Positions 17,026-24,826 of a stretch of 64,000 nt of DNA are shown piece by piece. Made by a program: the position numbers and the translations under genes. The stretch comes from Pelomicrobium methylotrophicum (lineage in GTDB: Bacteria; Pseudomonadota; Gammaproteobacteria; Burkholderiales; UBA6910), in assembly GCF_008014345.1 (NCBI RefSeq), contig NZ_VPFL01000004.1, positions 62,001 through 126,000 of the forward strand, in the 5' to 3' direction. A model generated the notes under the pieces. The model saw nothing but the letters and a program-made list of their open reading frames with translations. It was not told the origin of the DNA and searched no databases. Numbering within the stretch: the stretch's first letter is position 1; each line of letters begins with the position of its first letter.

Positions 17026-17892
17026 ATGAAGCCGAGCCGGTCCAGCTTCCTCACCCTCCGCGGGGTACGCTACCACGTGCGCACCTGGGGGTCGCCGCAG
17101 CGACGGCTGCTCGTCCTCTTGCACGGCTGGATGGATGTCTCGGCCTCGTTCCAGTTCCTGGTGGACGCGCTCGAAGAAGATTGGCATTGCGTTGCGCCCG
17201 ACTGGCGCGGCTTCGGACTTTCAGGCTGGAACGCGGAGGGCTACTGGTTCCCCGATTACCTGGCGGACCTGGACGCGCTGCTCGAACGCTACTCGGGCGA
17301 TGCGCCCGCGGCGGTGGTGGGCCACAGCATGGGCGGCAACATCGCCTGCCTGTACGCGGGCGTGCGACCTCGGCGGGTGAGCCACGTGGTATCGCTGGAG
17401 GGCTTCGGCCTGAATCCCACTCGGCCCGAGGACGCGCCCAGTCGTTATGAGCGGTGGCTGGATCAGGTGAAGGCCCCGATGACGTTCTCCGAGTACCCGT
17501 CGATGGACGCGGTAGCCGAAAGGCTGAAGAAAAACAACCCTCGCCTCTCCGATGACAAGGCCTGGTTCCTAGCCCGGCACTGGGCCGTCCCCACTGACGA
17601 GGGTCGCGTACGGTTGCGCAGCGATCCAAAGCACAAGTGGGTGAACCCGGTGCTGTACCGAGCGGAAGAAGCAGCTGCCTGCTGGCGGCGCATCGAGGCG
17701 CCGGTGCTTTGGGTCTTGGGCGCAGACTCTTCCGTGGCCCACTGGCGGCGGCAACAGCCGGAAGAGTTCGACCGCCGCAGCGCTGCCATCCGCCGGCTGC
17801 GGGTGGAAACGCTGGCGGGCGCCGGACACCTGATACACCACGATCAGCCGCACGCGCTGGCGCGGCTGATCGAGGACTTTTTGCGACAGTGA
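17026..17892 (+). CDS. Alpha/beta hydrolase, serine type
   Basis: A 288-residue protein with the oxyanion loop HGWMD (33-37), nucleophile elbow GHSMGG (Ser101), a helical lid around residues 130-200, and the catalytic His in GAGHLIHHDQP near the C-terminus. An esterase or thioesterase acting on a small ester is likely, but no specific substrate can be assigned. No signal peptide, so cytoplasmic. It follows the DUF4124 gene by 20 bases. Confidence 0.85.
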   Translation: MKPSRSSFLTLRGVRYHVRTWGSPQRRLLVLLHGWMDVSASFQFLVDALEEDWHCVAPDWRGFGLSGWNAEGYWFPDYLADLDALLERYSGDAPAAVVGHSMGGNIACLYAGVRPRRVSHVVSLEGFGLNPTRPEDAPSRYERWLDQVKAPMTFSEYPSMDAVAERLKKNNPRLSDDKAWFLARHWAVPTDEGRVRLRSDPKHKWVNPVLYRAEEAAACWRRIEAPVLWVLGADSSVAHWRRQQPEEFDRRSAAIRRLRVETLAGAGHLIHHDQPHALARLIEDFLRQ

Positions 17893-17977
17893 TGTTCCCG
17901 AAAACGCTGGCAGGGCCGCTTCGGCACGGGATCACCCCAGCCGGAGATTCCGCTTGCCCACTCTGAAGCGCATCTTC

Positions 17978-18006
17978 TGGACAAAGGGGGACGCATGGGC
18001 TAGATT
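17978..18006 (+). promoter_or_regulatory. Candidate promoter of the glt operon
   Basis: TGGACA (17978-17983), a 17-base spacer and TAGATT (18001-18006). Start of transcription would be near 18013, about 80 bases before the gltI ATG. The surrounding DNA is locally AT-rich compared with the rest of the window. Confidence 0.5.
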
Positions 18007-18092
18007 TTTCTAATTCGGAAGCAATTCACAACGATAACAACGATCTAACGGTCATCCCGATCCCCCGAACGCCGTCGAGAGGAGAAGACAGC

Positions 18093-18989
18093 ATGAAGCT
18101 CATACACCGTATCGTGGTCGCCGCTGCCGCCGTCGCGTTCACGGCAGCGCCCGCCCTCGCCGCCGAACTCGCCGGCACGCTGAAGAAGATCAGGGACACG
18201 GGTACCATTGTGATCGGACACCGCGAGGCGTCGATCCCGTTCTCCTATCTGGACGACCAGCAGAAGCCCATTGGCTATTCCATGGACATCTGCGCCCGCA
18301 TCGTCGAGGAGGTGAAGAAGGAACTGAAAATGCCCAACCTCCAGGTAAAGTACAACCCGGTGACGTCCCAGACGCGAATTCCGCTCATGGCCAACGGCAC
18401 CATCGACCTGGAGTGCGGCTCCACCACCAACACCACGGAGCGCCAAAAGCAGGTAGCCTTCGCCGTGACCACCTTCATCACCGGCACCAAGCTGCTGGTG
18501 AAGAAGGACTCCGGGATCAAGAGCGTCGATGACTTGAAGGGCAAGACCGTGGTGGTGACCCAAGGGACCACCAACGAGCGGGCGGTCAAGCAGATCAACG
18601 ACGAGAAAAAGCTCGGCATCCGCTTCCTGCATGCCAAGGACCACGCCGAGTCGTTTCTCACCGTGGAGACAGGTCGAGCAGTGGCGTTCCCCATGGACCA
18701 CATCCTGCTCTACGGCCTGATCGCCAACTCCAAGAACCCTGCCGAATGGGACGTGGTGGGAGAATTCCTGTCCTTCGACCCGTACGCCATCATGCTGCGC
18801 AAGGACGATCCGCAGTGGAAACAATTCGTCGACGGCGTGATCGTCGGCATGATGAAAAGCGGTGAGCTGGAGAAGCTCTACACCAAGTGGTTCCTGTCGC
18901 CCATTCCGCCCAAAAATGCGATTCTCAACGTGCCCATGACGCCGCAGCTCGTCGAGCAATTCAGGAACCCCAACGACAAGGGGGCGTAA
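18093..18989 (+). CDS. gltI: Glutamate/aspartate ABC transporter, periplasmic binding protein
   Basis: A 298-residue protein with a signal peptide ending AAPALAAE, then a bi-lobed family 3 solute-binding fold. Typical elements are GTIVIGHREASIPFSYLD, the ligand-binding arginine in TSQTRIP, DLECGSTTNT and KTVVVTQGTTNE. This matches the GltI/DEBP group that binds acidic amino acids. A strong GAGAGGAGA site precedes the ATG. It is the first gene of gltIJKL. A hairpin with a U-tract follows its stop, which would let this subunit be made in excess over the membrane parts, as is usual for periplasmic binding proteins. Confidence 0.95.
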   Translation: MKLIHRIVVAAAAVAFTAAPALAAELAGTLKKIRDTGTIVIGHREASIPFSYLDDQQKPIGYSMDICARIVEEVKKELKMPNLQVKYNPVTSQTRIPLMANGTIDLECGSTTNTTERQKQVAFAVTTFITGTKLLVKKDSGIKSVDDLKGKTVVVTQGTTNERAVKQINDEKKLGIRFLHAKDHAESFLTVETGRAVAFPMDHILLYGLIANSKNPAEWDVVGEFLSFDPYAIMLRKDDPQWKQFVDGVIVGMMKSGELEKLYTKWFLSPIPPKNAILNVPMTPQLVEQFRNPNDKGA

Positions 18990-19008
18990 CGCCGCCCGCA
19001 CCGGCAAG

Positions 19009-19031
19009 AGGGGCCTCGCGCCCCTTTTTTT
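19009..19031 (+). terminator. Hairpin and U-tract between gltI and gltJ
   Basis: GGGGC (19010-19014), a five-base loop and GCCCC (19020-19024) are followed by seven Ts. It has the form of an intrinsic terminator inside the operon and probably stops part of the transcription after gltI. It ends seven bases before the gltJ ATG. Confidence 0.75.
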
Positions 19032-19037
19032 GCGCTC

Positions 19038-19778
19038 ATGAAGTACAACTGGGATTGGGGAATTTTCTTCCAGCCCGCTTTCTCAGGGGGCGGGATCTAC
19101 CTCGACTGGATCCTTTCGGGTCTCAAGTGGACAGTGCTGGTGTCGTTGGCGGCCTGGGTGATCGCCTTCACCCTCGGCTCCCTCATCGGCGTCCTGCGCA
19201 CGACACCGATCAGGCCGCTGCGCCTCATCGCTAGCGGATACGTGGAACTGTTCCGCAACATACCGCTCCTGGTCCAGATGTTCCTGTGGTTCTTCGTCGT
19301 CCCCGAGCTCGTGCCTAAGGCCTGGGGCGACTGGCTGAAGACCGGCCTTCCCCGCCCCGAGTTCTGGACCGCGGTGGTATGCCTCGGCACCTATACCGCT
19401 TCGCGGGTCGCAGAGCAGGTGCGCTCCGGCATCCAGTCGATCCCCAAGGGGCAGACCTATGCCGGTCTGGCGATGGGTCTGTCGCTGCCCCAAGTCTATC
19501 GCCATGTGCTGCTGCCGATGGCCTACCGCATCATCATTCCGCCGCTCACCTCGGAATTCCTGACCATCTTCAAAAACTCGTCGGTGGCGCTCACCATCGG
19601 CCTCCTGGAGCTCACCGCCCAGAGCCGGCAGATCACCGACTTTACCTTCCACGGCTTCGAAGCATTCACGGTGGCCACACTCCTCTACGTGATGATCACC
19701 ATGATCGTCATGGTGGCCATGCGCATCCTCGAGGCCCGGGTGCGGGTGCCGGGCTACATCGGTCAGGGTAGCCGCTGA
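19038..19778 (+). CDS. gltJ: Glutamate/aspartate ABC transporter permease
   Basis: A 246-residue inner-membrane permease of the polar amino acid (His/Glu/Gln) family. It has about five membrane helices and the EAA loop ([21 protein letters not shown]) that docks the ATPase. It forms a heterodimer with GltK. No Shine-Dalgarno sequence precedes the ATG: the upstream bases are the T-run of the hairpin at 19009-19031. Initiation may therefore be weak or depend on that structure. The next gene, gltK, starts 16 bases after the stop. Confidence 0.95.
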   Translation: MKYNWDWGIFFQPAFSGGGIYLDWILSGLKWTVLVSLAAWVIAFTLGSLIGVLRTTPIRPLRLIASGYVELFRNIPLLVQMFLWFFVVPELVPKAWGDWLKTGLPRPEFWTAVVCLGTYTASRVAEQVRSGIQSIPKGQTYAGLAMGLSLPQVYRHVLLPMAYRIIIPPLTSEFLTIFKNSSVALTIGLLELTAQSRQITDFTFHGFEAFTVATLLYVMITMIVMVAMRILEARVRVPGYIGQGSR

Positions 19779-19793
19779 AGGCGGGCAGGCACG

Positions 19794-20477
19794 ATGTTAG
19801 GCGACTTCGACTTTCAGGTCATCGTCCGGGCGCTGCCCTTCCTGTGGCAGGGCATGAAGTTTTCCCTCTACCTCACGCTCCTCGCCATGGCGGGAGGGAT
19901 CGTCCTCGGCACGCTCCTGGCGCTCATGCGACTGTCCCGCTTCAAGGTCTTGAGCATGCCGGCCGGCGCTTACGTCAACCTGCTGCGCTCGATTCCCCTC
20001 ATCCTGGTCATTTTCTGGTTCTACTTCCTGGTGCCGGTGGTCATGCGCGCCATCCAGGGCACCGACTACGCCGAGGGCATCGGGCCGTTCTACTCCGCCC
20101 TCATCGCCTTCACCCTGTTCGAGGCGGCGTACTACTGCGAAATCATCCGGGCCGGCATTCAAAGCGTGCCCAAGGGACAGATCTACGCCGCCTACGCCAT
20201 GGGGCTCTCCTACAGCCAGGCGATGCGGTACGTGGTGCTCCCGCAGGCGTTCCGCAACATGGTCCCCATCCTGCTCACCCAGGGCATCATCCTGTTCCAG
20301 GACACCTCCCTCGTGTACGTGGTGGGCTTGTCCGACTTCATGGGCGTGGCGAGCAAGGTGGCCCAGCGCGACGGCCGCCTGGTGGAACTCTATACTTTCG
20401 CCGCCGTCGTGTACTTCGCCATGTGCTACGCCGCCTCCCACCTCGTGAGGCGCCTGCAGCAGAGGTTCGCCGTATGA
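19794..20477 (+). CDS. gltK: Glutamate/aspartate ABC transporter permease
   Basis: A 227-residue permease, partner of GltJ. It has five predicted membrane helices, an [20 protein letters not shown] stretch and the ATPase-docking loop [19 protein letters not shown]. Its stop overlaps the gltL start (ATGA), so translation of the two is coupled. Confidence 0.95.
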   Translation: MLGDFDFQVIVRALPFLWQGMKFSLYLTLLAMAGGIVLGTLLALMRLSRFKVLSMPAGAYVNLLRSIPLILVIFWFYFLVPVVMRAIQGTDYAEGIGPFYSALIAFTLFEAAYYCEIIRAGIQSVPKGQIYAAYAMGLSYSQAMRYVVLPQAFRNMVPILLTQGIILFQDTSLVYVVGLSDFMGVASKVAQRDGRLVELYTFAAVVYFAMCYAASHLVRRLQQRFAV

Positions 20478-21202
20478 TCACGTTCAGGAACGTCTCCAAG
20501 TGGTACGGGAGTTTCCAGGTGCTGAAGAACTGCTCCACCCACGTGGGCAAGGGCCAGGTGGTGGTGGTCTGCGGCCCGTCCGGCTCAAGCAAGTCCACGC
20601 TGATCAAGTGCGTCAATGGGCTTGAGCCCTTTCAGCAGGGCGAGGTCATTGTCAATGGCGTCTCGGTGGGGGATCCCAGGACCAACCTCACCAGGCTGCG
20701 CTCCCAGGTGGGCATGGTGTTCCAGCATTTCGAGCTGTTCCCCCACATGAAGGTCATCGACAACATCAACCTGGCCCAGATCAAGGTGCTGGGCCGCTCG
20801 AAGGAGGAGGCCACCGAAAAGTCGCTCAGGCTGCTGGAGCGCGTAGGACTCGAGGCGCAGGCCCACAAGTACCCGGGGCAGCTCTCCGGGGGTCAGCAGC
20901 AGCGGGTGGCGATCGCCCGGGCGCTCGCCATGGACCCGATCTGCATGCTGTTCGACGAGCCCACCTCCGCCCTGGATCCGGAGATGATCAACGAGGTGCT
21001 AGACGTCATGACGGAGCTCGCCGGGGAAGGCATGACCATGATGGTGGTCACCCATGAGATGGGTTTCGCCAAGCGCGTCGCCCACCGGGTGATCTTTATG
21101 GATCAGGGCGAAATCGTCGAGGACGCCACCAAGGATGAGTTCTTCAGCCAACCCCGCTCTGACCGGGCACAGCAATTTCTGTCGAAGATCCTCCACCACT
21201 AA
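20474..21202 (+). CDS. gltL: Glutamate/aspartate ABC transporter ATPase with altered Walker A
   Basis: A 242-residue ABC ATPase close to GltL. Q-loop, signature [15 protein letters not shown], Walker [16 protein letters not shown] and H-loop VVTHEMGFA are all normal. The Walker A reads GPSGSSKST (34-42): the invariant glycine before Lys40 is replaced by Ser39, codon AGC at 20588-20590, where family members have GGC. That glycine normally lets the loop wrap the phosphates, so the change may lower ATP binding, or it may be a single-base sequence error. Everything else in the operon looks intact. It powers uptake by GltIJK at the inner membrane. Confidence 0.93.
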   Translation: MITFRNVSKWYGSFQVLKNCSTHVGKGQVVVVCGPSGSSKSTLIKCVNGLEPFQQGEVIVNGVSVGDPRTNLTRLRSQVGMVFQHFELFPHMKVIDNINLAQIKVLGRSKEEATEKSLRLLERVGLEAQAHKYPGQLSGGQQQRVAIARALAMDPICMLFDEPTSALDPEMINEVLDVMTELAGEGMTMMVVTHEMGFAKRVAHRVIFMDQGEIVEDATKDEFFSQPRSDRAQQFLSKILHH

Positions 21203-21254
21203 GCGCGATCACCCACTCGGCGCCTTCTTTACCGCAGTCGAGGCGACAGACAAA

Positions 21255-21298
21255 CTCTTGAAACGCAAAAAGGCGTAGAGGGGCTCAAGAGCGGTTTT
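21255..21298 (+). terminator. Candidate terminator after gltL
   Basis: CTCTTGA (21255-21261) pairs with TCAAGAG (21285-21291), with an inner stem ACGC/GCGT in the loop and TTTT at 21294-21297. The stem is imperfect and the T-run short. It also lies between convergent gltL and the ggt-like gene and could serve both. Confidence 0.45.
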
Positions 21299-21334
21299 CA
21301 TCTCCTTACGCGCTTCTCCGGTTCGAACATCGCT

Positions 21335-22957
21335 CTAGAACCCCACCGCCTGCCCATCGGCGCGGTGGTCCGAAGCGCCCAGGTAGCCGTCGTCGAGTCT
21401 CAGAATCGCTTGCGCACGGCCGAAGCCGGTGTCCCAGCGGGGTGCCACCTGGACGGTGTGGCCCCGGCGCCGAAGCTCGTCCACGGTGGCGGCCGGCATG
21501 TGATGCTCCACCGTCAGCACACCGCCGGGGTCGAGGCGCCAGCGGGGCCCGTCGCAGGCGGCCTGGGGGTTTTGTCGGTAGTCGGCCAGCCGCACCAGCA
21601 TCTGCACGTGGCCCTGGGCCTGCATGGCGCCCCCCATCACGCCGAAGCTCATCACCGGCGCCCCGTCGCGGGTGACAAAGCCAGGAATGAGGGTGTGGAA
21701 CGGCCGCTTGCCGCCCTCCACCCGGTTGGGATGCCCTTCGGCGAGGGTGAAACCCGCGCCGCGGTTCTGCAAACTCACGCCAGTACCCGGCACCACCACA
21801 CCTGAGCCAAAGCCCATATAGTTGGACTGGATGAATGACACCATCATGCCGGAGGCGTCGGCTGCGGTGAGATAGACGGTGCCGCCACCCCAATGCCCAT
21901 GCGCGAACTTTGAGGCCTGGTGCACGTCGATGAGCGCTGCCCGCTGCCGGAGATAGGCCGGGTCGAGCAGCTCGCGCGGCGTCACGGTCATGAAGGCGGG
22001 GTCCGCCACGTATCGGTAAAGGTCGGCGAAGGCCAGCTTCATGGCCTCCACCTGCAAGTGCACGCTGTCGGCGGAGTCTGCCGGAAACGACGCGAGATCG
22101 AAGTGGGAGAGAATTCCGAGGGCCATGAGCGCCGCGATGCCCTGGGTGTTGGGCGGGATCTCGTGGAGCGTGTAGCCACGGTACGGCTGGGCCAGCGACT
22201 CGACCCAGTCCACGGTGTGGCTCGCGAGATCGTCCAGCGTCATCGCCGCGTCGTGGGCCCTGGCGTGGGCCACGATCTTCTCGGCTAGCGCGCCGCGGTA
22301 GAACGACTCGCCTTGGGAACCGGCGATCATCGCCAGGCTCTCCGCCAGATCGGGAAAGGCAAAACGCTCGCCGGGCAGCGGCGGTCGCCCTTCAGGCAGA
22401 TACGCTTGGGCGAAACCCGGTTGATCGACCAGGACGGGCGCCATGGCTGCCCACAGCCGGGCGATGGTGGGCGAGACTAGAAAACCGTCGGCGGCGTAGC
22501 GCAGCGCCGGCTCGAAGAGATCCGCAAAAGGCAGCCTGCCGAAGCGCTCGGACAGCGCCCTCCAACCCGCCACCGCGCCCGGCACCGTCACCGCTTCCCA
22601 ACCGCGGATGGGCATCGCCTTTCTACCCCTGAACCGCTCCGGACTCCATGCCCTCGGCGCGCGTCCCGAGGCGTTGAGGCCATGCAAACGCGAGCCGTCC
22701 CACACCAAGGCGAAGGCGTCCGAGCCGAGGCCGTTGCCCGTGGGCTCCACCACGGTGAGGGCGATGGCGCAGGCAAGCGCCGCATCCACCGCGTTGCCGC
22801 CGCGCTGGAGCATCGCGAGCCCCGCCTGGGCCGCCAAAGGTTGCGAGGTCGCCACCACGTTCCTGGCCAGCACCGGCATGCGCTGGGAAGGGTACGGGAA
22901 GTCCCAGCCGAAAGAAGCCGAGGCGCACTTCGATGAAGATGCAGGCGTATCGTTCAC
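21335..22957 (-). CDS. Gamma-glutamyltransferase family protein
   Basis: A 540-residue Ntn-hydrolase of the GGT family, with the N-terminal block VVATSQPLAAQAGLAML-RGGNAVDAA. Self-cleavage would occur before a threonine near residue 359, in the segment GGGTVYLTAADASG. GGTs normally show THYSVVD-like residues there, so this is a divergent member. The small subunit carries GFGSGVVVPGTGV and the GGAMQAQGH motif. No signal peptide is seen, whereas classical GGTs are periplasmic; this favours a cytoplasmic gamma-glutamyl or related amide hydrolase. It starts with GTG 13 bases after yceI. Confidence 0.85.
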   Translation of the reverse strand: MNDTPASSSKCASASFGWDFPYPSQRMPVLARNVVATSQPLAAQAGLAMLQRGGNAVDAALACAIALTVVEPTGNGLGSDAFALVWDGSRLHGLNASGRAPRAWSPERFRGRKAMPIRGWEAVTVPGAVAGWRALSERFGRLPFADLFEPALRYAADGFLVSPTIARLWAAMAPVLVDQPGFAQAYLPEGRPPLPGERFAFPDLAESLAMIAGSQGESFYRGALAEKIVAHARAHDAAMTLDDLASHTVDWVESLAQPYRGYTLHEIPPNTQGIAALMALGILSHFDLASFPADSADSVHLQVEAMKLAFADLYRYVADPAFMTVTPRELLDPAYLRQRAALIDVHQASKFAHGHWGGGTVYLTAADASGMMVSFIQSNYMGFGSGVVVPGTGVSLQNRGAGFTLAEGHPNRVEGGKRPFHTLIPGFVTRDGAPVMSFGVMGGAMQAQGHVQMLVRLADYRQNPQAACDGPRWRLDPGGVLTVEHHMPAATVDELRRRGHTVQVAPRWDTGFGRAQAILRLDDGYLGASDHRADGQAVGF

Positions 22958-22970
22958 GCGAAATCTGCCC

Positions 22971-23576
22971 TCAATGGTCCTCGCGTATCCCCTCGACGGA
23001 AATGAAGAGGCGCACCTCGTCGCTCACCAGATCGAGGAACCGGTCCATGCCGAAGTCCGACCGGCGCACGACGGCGCTCAAGTCCCCGCCGCACACGTAG
23101 CGCCGGATCACCAGGATTTTTACGTCCCGGCACACGAAGCGCTCGGCGGTCAGCGTGAGGCTGCGCGTCCTGCCGCGCAGCGTGAGCCAACCCTCGAACT
23201 CCCGGGGCATGCCGTCCTCGAAGCGCGTCGCCCTTGCGACGAAGCGCGCCACCGGAAACGAGCCGGTGTCGAAGAATTCAGGTTCCCGCAACAGGCGATC
23301 CAGCACCCCCGTGCCGGTAGAAACGCTTTCGGTATCGATCAGCGCCTCGACTTCGGCCATCGATGTCCGGGTGTCGAGGCTCGCGCGGCCCTTGTCGATA
23401 TTGAACCGGCCCCGCAACGTGGACACCCCGGCATGGGTGACGGCGAAATACACGAAGGTGTGTTGAGGGTCCAGGCGGAAGCTCTCCGCCGCAAAGCCCT
23501 GGCCGGCCACCGCAAGCAGCAGTGCGGTCGCTGCGCAGCGGCAGAAAAAAACGGCGCCCTTGCCCGGATCAACCAT
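22971..23576 (-). CDS. YceI-family periplasmic lipid-binding protein
   Basis: A 201-residue exported protein with a signal peptide (FCRCAATALLLAVAGQGFAAE) and a YceI lipocalin-like barrel: FRLDPQHTFVYFAVTHAG at the start, then LRGRFNIDKG, FPVARFVA and WLTLRGRTRSLTL. Family members bind long polyisoprenoid chains in the periplasm; the role here is unknown. The ATG overlaps the stop of the CoA-transferase gene by one base (TGATG), so they are translationally coupled despite different apparent roles. A TTG one codon upstream is possible. Confidence 0.88.
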   Translation of the reverse strand: MVDPGKGAVFFCRCAATALLLAVAGQGFAAESFRLDPQHTFVYFAVTHAGVSTLRGRFNIDKGRASLDTRTSMAEVEALIDTESVSTGTGVLDRLLREPEFFDTGSFPVARFVARATRFEDGMPREFEGWLTLRGRTRSLTLTAERFVCRDVKILVIRRYVCGGDLSAVVRRSDFGMDRFLDLVSDEVRLFISVEGIREDH

Positions 23577-24772
23577 CAAATGATCCCGGCCTCCCGCAGC
23601 CGGCTTCGCGCCTGGGCGCCATAGCCCAGGCTTTCCAGGACCTCATCGGTATGTTCCCCCAGCGCCGGCCCGAGCCAGCGAGTGTCGCCCGGCGTCTCCG
23701 AGAGTTTGGGCACGATGCCCGGGAGCTTGAGAGGGTGGCCATCGGGCAGCCGGTATTCGCGGATCATTTCCCGCGCCTGGTAGTGGGGATCGGCCACGAT
23801 GTCGGCGATGTCGTAAATGCGGCCCGCGGGCACCTCCGCCCGCTCCAGCACCGCCAACACTTCCTCCAGCGAGTGGGCCTGGGTCCAGTCGCGGATGGCG
23901 GTCTCGATGCGCTCGGTGTGCCTGACCCGCCCGTCGTTGCGGGCGAGCTCGGGGTCGTTGGCCAGGTCATCGCGTCCGATGGCCTTCATCATGCGCTTGA
24001 AGATGGAATCGGCGTTGGCGCCGATCACCACGTACTTGCCGTCCTGGCACGGGTAGGTGTTGGACGGTACGATCCCCGGCAGCGACGAGCCGCTGCGCTG
24101 CCGGACGAAGCCGTACATGTCGTACTCGGGCAGCAGGCTCTCCATCAGGTTGAACACCGATTCGTAGAGGGCCACGTCCACCACTTGGCCGCGCCCGCCG
24201 TTCACCTCCCGGTGGCGCAACGCCATGAGTGCGCCGATGACTCCGTGCAGCGCGGCGATGGAGTCGCCGATGGAAACGCCCACGCGGACCGGCGGCTGGT
24301 CCGGAAAACCGGTGAGGTGACGCAAGCCCCCCATGGATTCCCCGATGGCGCCGAAGCCCGGCCGATCGCGGTAGGGTCCCGTCTGGCCATAGCCGGAAAT
24401 GCGCACCATGACGAGCTTGGGATTGACGGCGGAGAGCTGCTCCCACCCCAGGTTCCATTTCTCCATCGCGCCGGGGCGAAAGTTTTCCACCAGGATGTCC
24501 GCGTCCCGGGCGAGCCGGCGCACGATTTCCTGCCCCTCGGGCGCATGCAGGTTGACCGTGACCGACTTTTTGTTGCGCCCCTGAACATACCACCACAGGG
24601 ACGTGTCCTTGTACAGCATGCGCCATTTGCGCAGGGGATCGCCCTCGCCCGGCGGCTCGATCTTGATCACCTCGGCGCCGAACTCGGCCAGCAGGCGGCC
24701 GCAGAACGGCCCGGCGATCAAGGTACCGAGCTCGATGACCTTGAGTCCCGACAGGGGCATGCGTTCGGACAT
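23576..24772 (-). CDS. CaiB/BaiF family CoA-transferase (class III)
   Basis: A 398-residue class III CoA-transferase, moving CoA between carboxylic acids through a mixed anhydride on a conserved aspartate. Typical blocks: LSGLKVIELGTLIAGPFCGR at the N-terminus, GAEVIKIEPPGEGD, ADILVENFRPGAMEKW and a GFGAIGESMGGLRHLTG segment. The substrate cannot be told. The ATG at 24772 has GGAGAGG upstream; a TTG five codons earlier is less likely. It lies 54 bases after putA on the same strand and is coupled to yceI by a one-base overlap. Confidence 0.92.
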   Translation of the reverse strand: MSERMPLSGLKVIELGTLIAGPFCGRLLAEFGAEVIKIEPPGEGDPLRKWRMLYKDTSLWWYVQGRNKKSVTVNLHAPEGQEIVRRLARDADILVENFRPGAMEKWNLGWEQLSAVNPKLVMVRISGYGQTGPYRDRPGFGAIGESMGGLRHLTGFPDQPPVRVGVSIGDSIAALHGVIGALMALRHREVNGGRGQVVDVALYESVFNLMESLLPEYDMYGFVRQRSGSSLPGIVPSNTYPCQDGKYVVIGANADSIFKRMMKAIGRDDLANDPELARNDGRVRHTERIETAIRDWTQAHSLEEVLAVLERAEVPAGRIYDIADIVADPHYQAREMIREYRLPDGHPLKLPGIVPKLSETPGDTRWLGPALGEHTDEVLESLGYGAQARSRLREAGII

Positions 24773-24826
24773 GGACGGCCTCTCCAAAGAAGGGCGATAG
24801 TTTAGCGTGGATGGGAAAGCAAGCGA

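Noticed and set aside
17893-17930. Possible sigma-54 promoter (TGGCAG) ahead of gltI
   Set aside because: No TTGC at the required distance; a better sigma-70 pair lies at 17978-18006.
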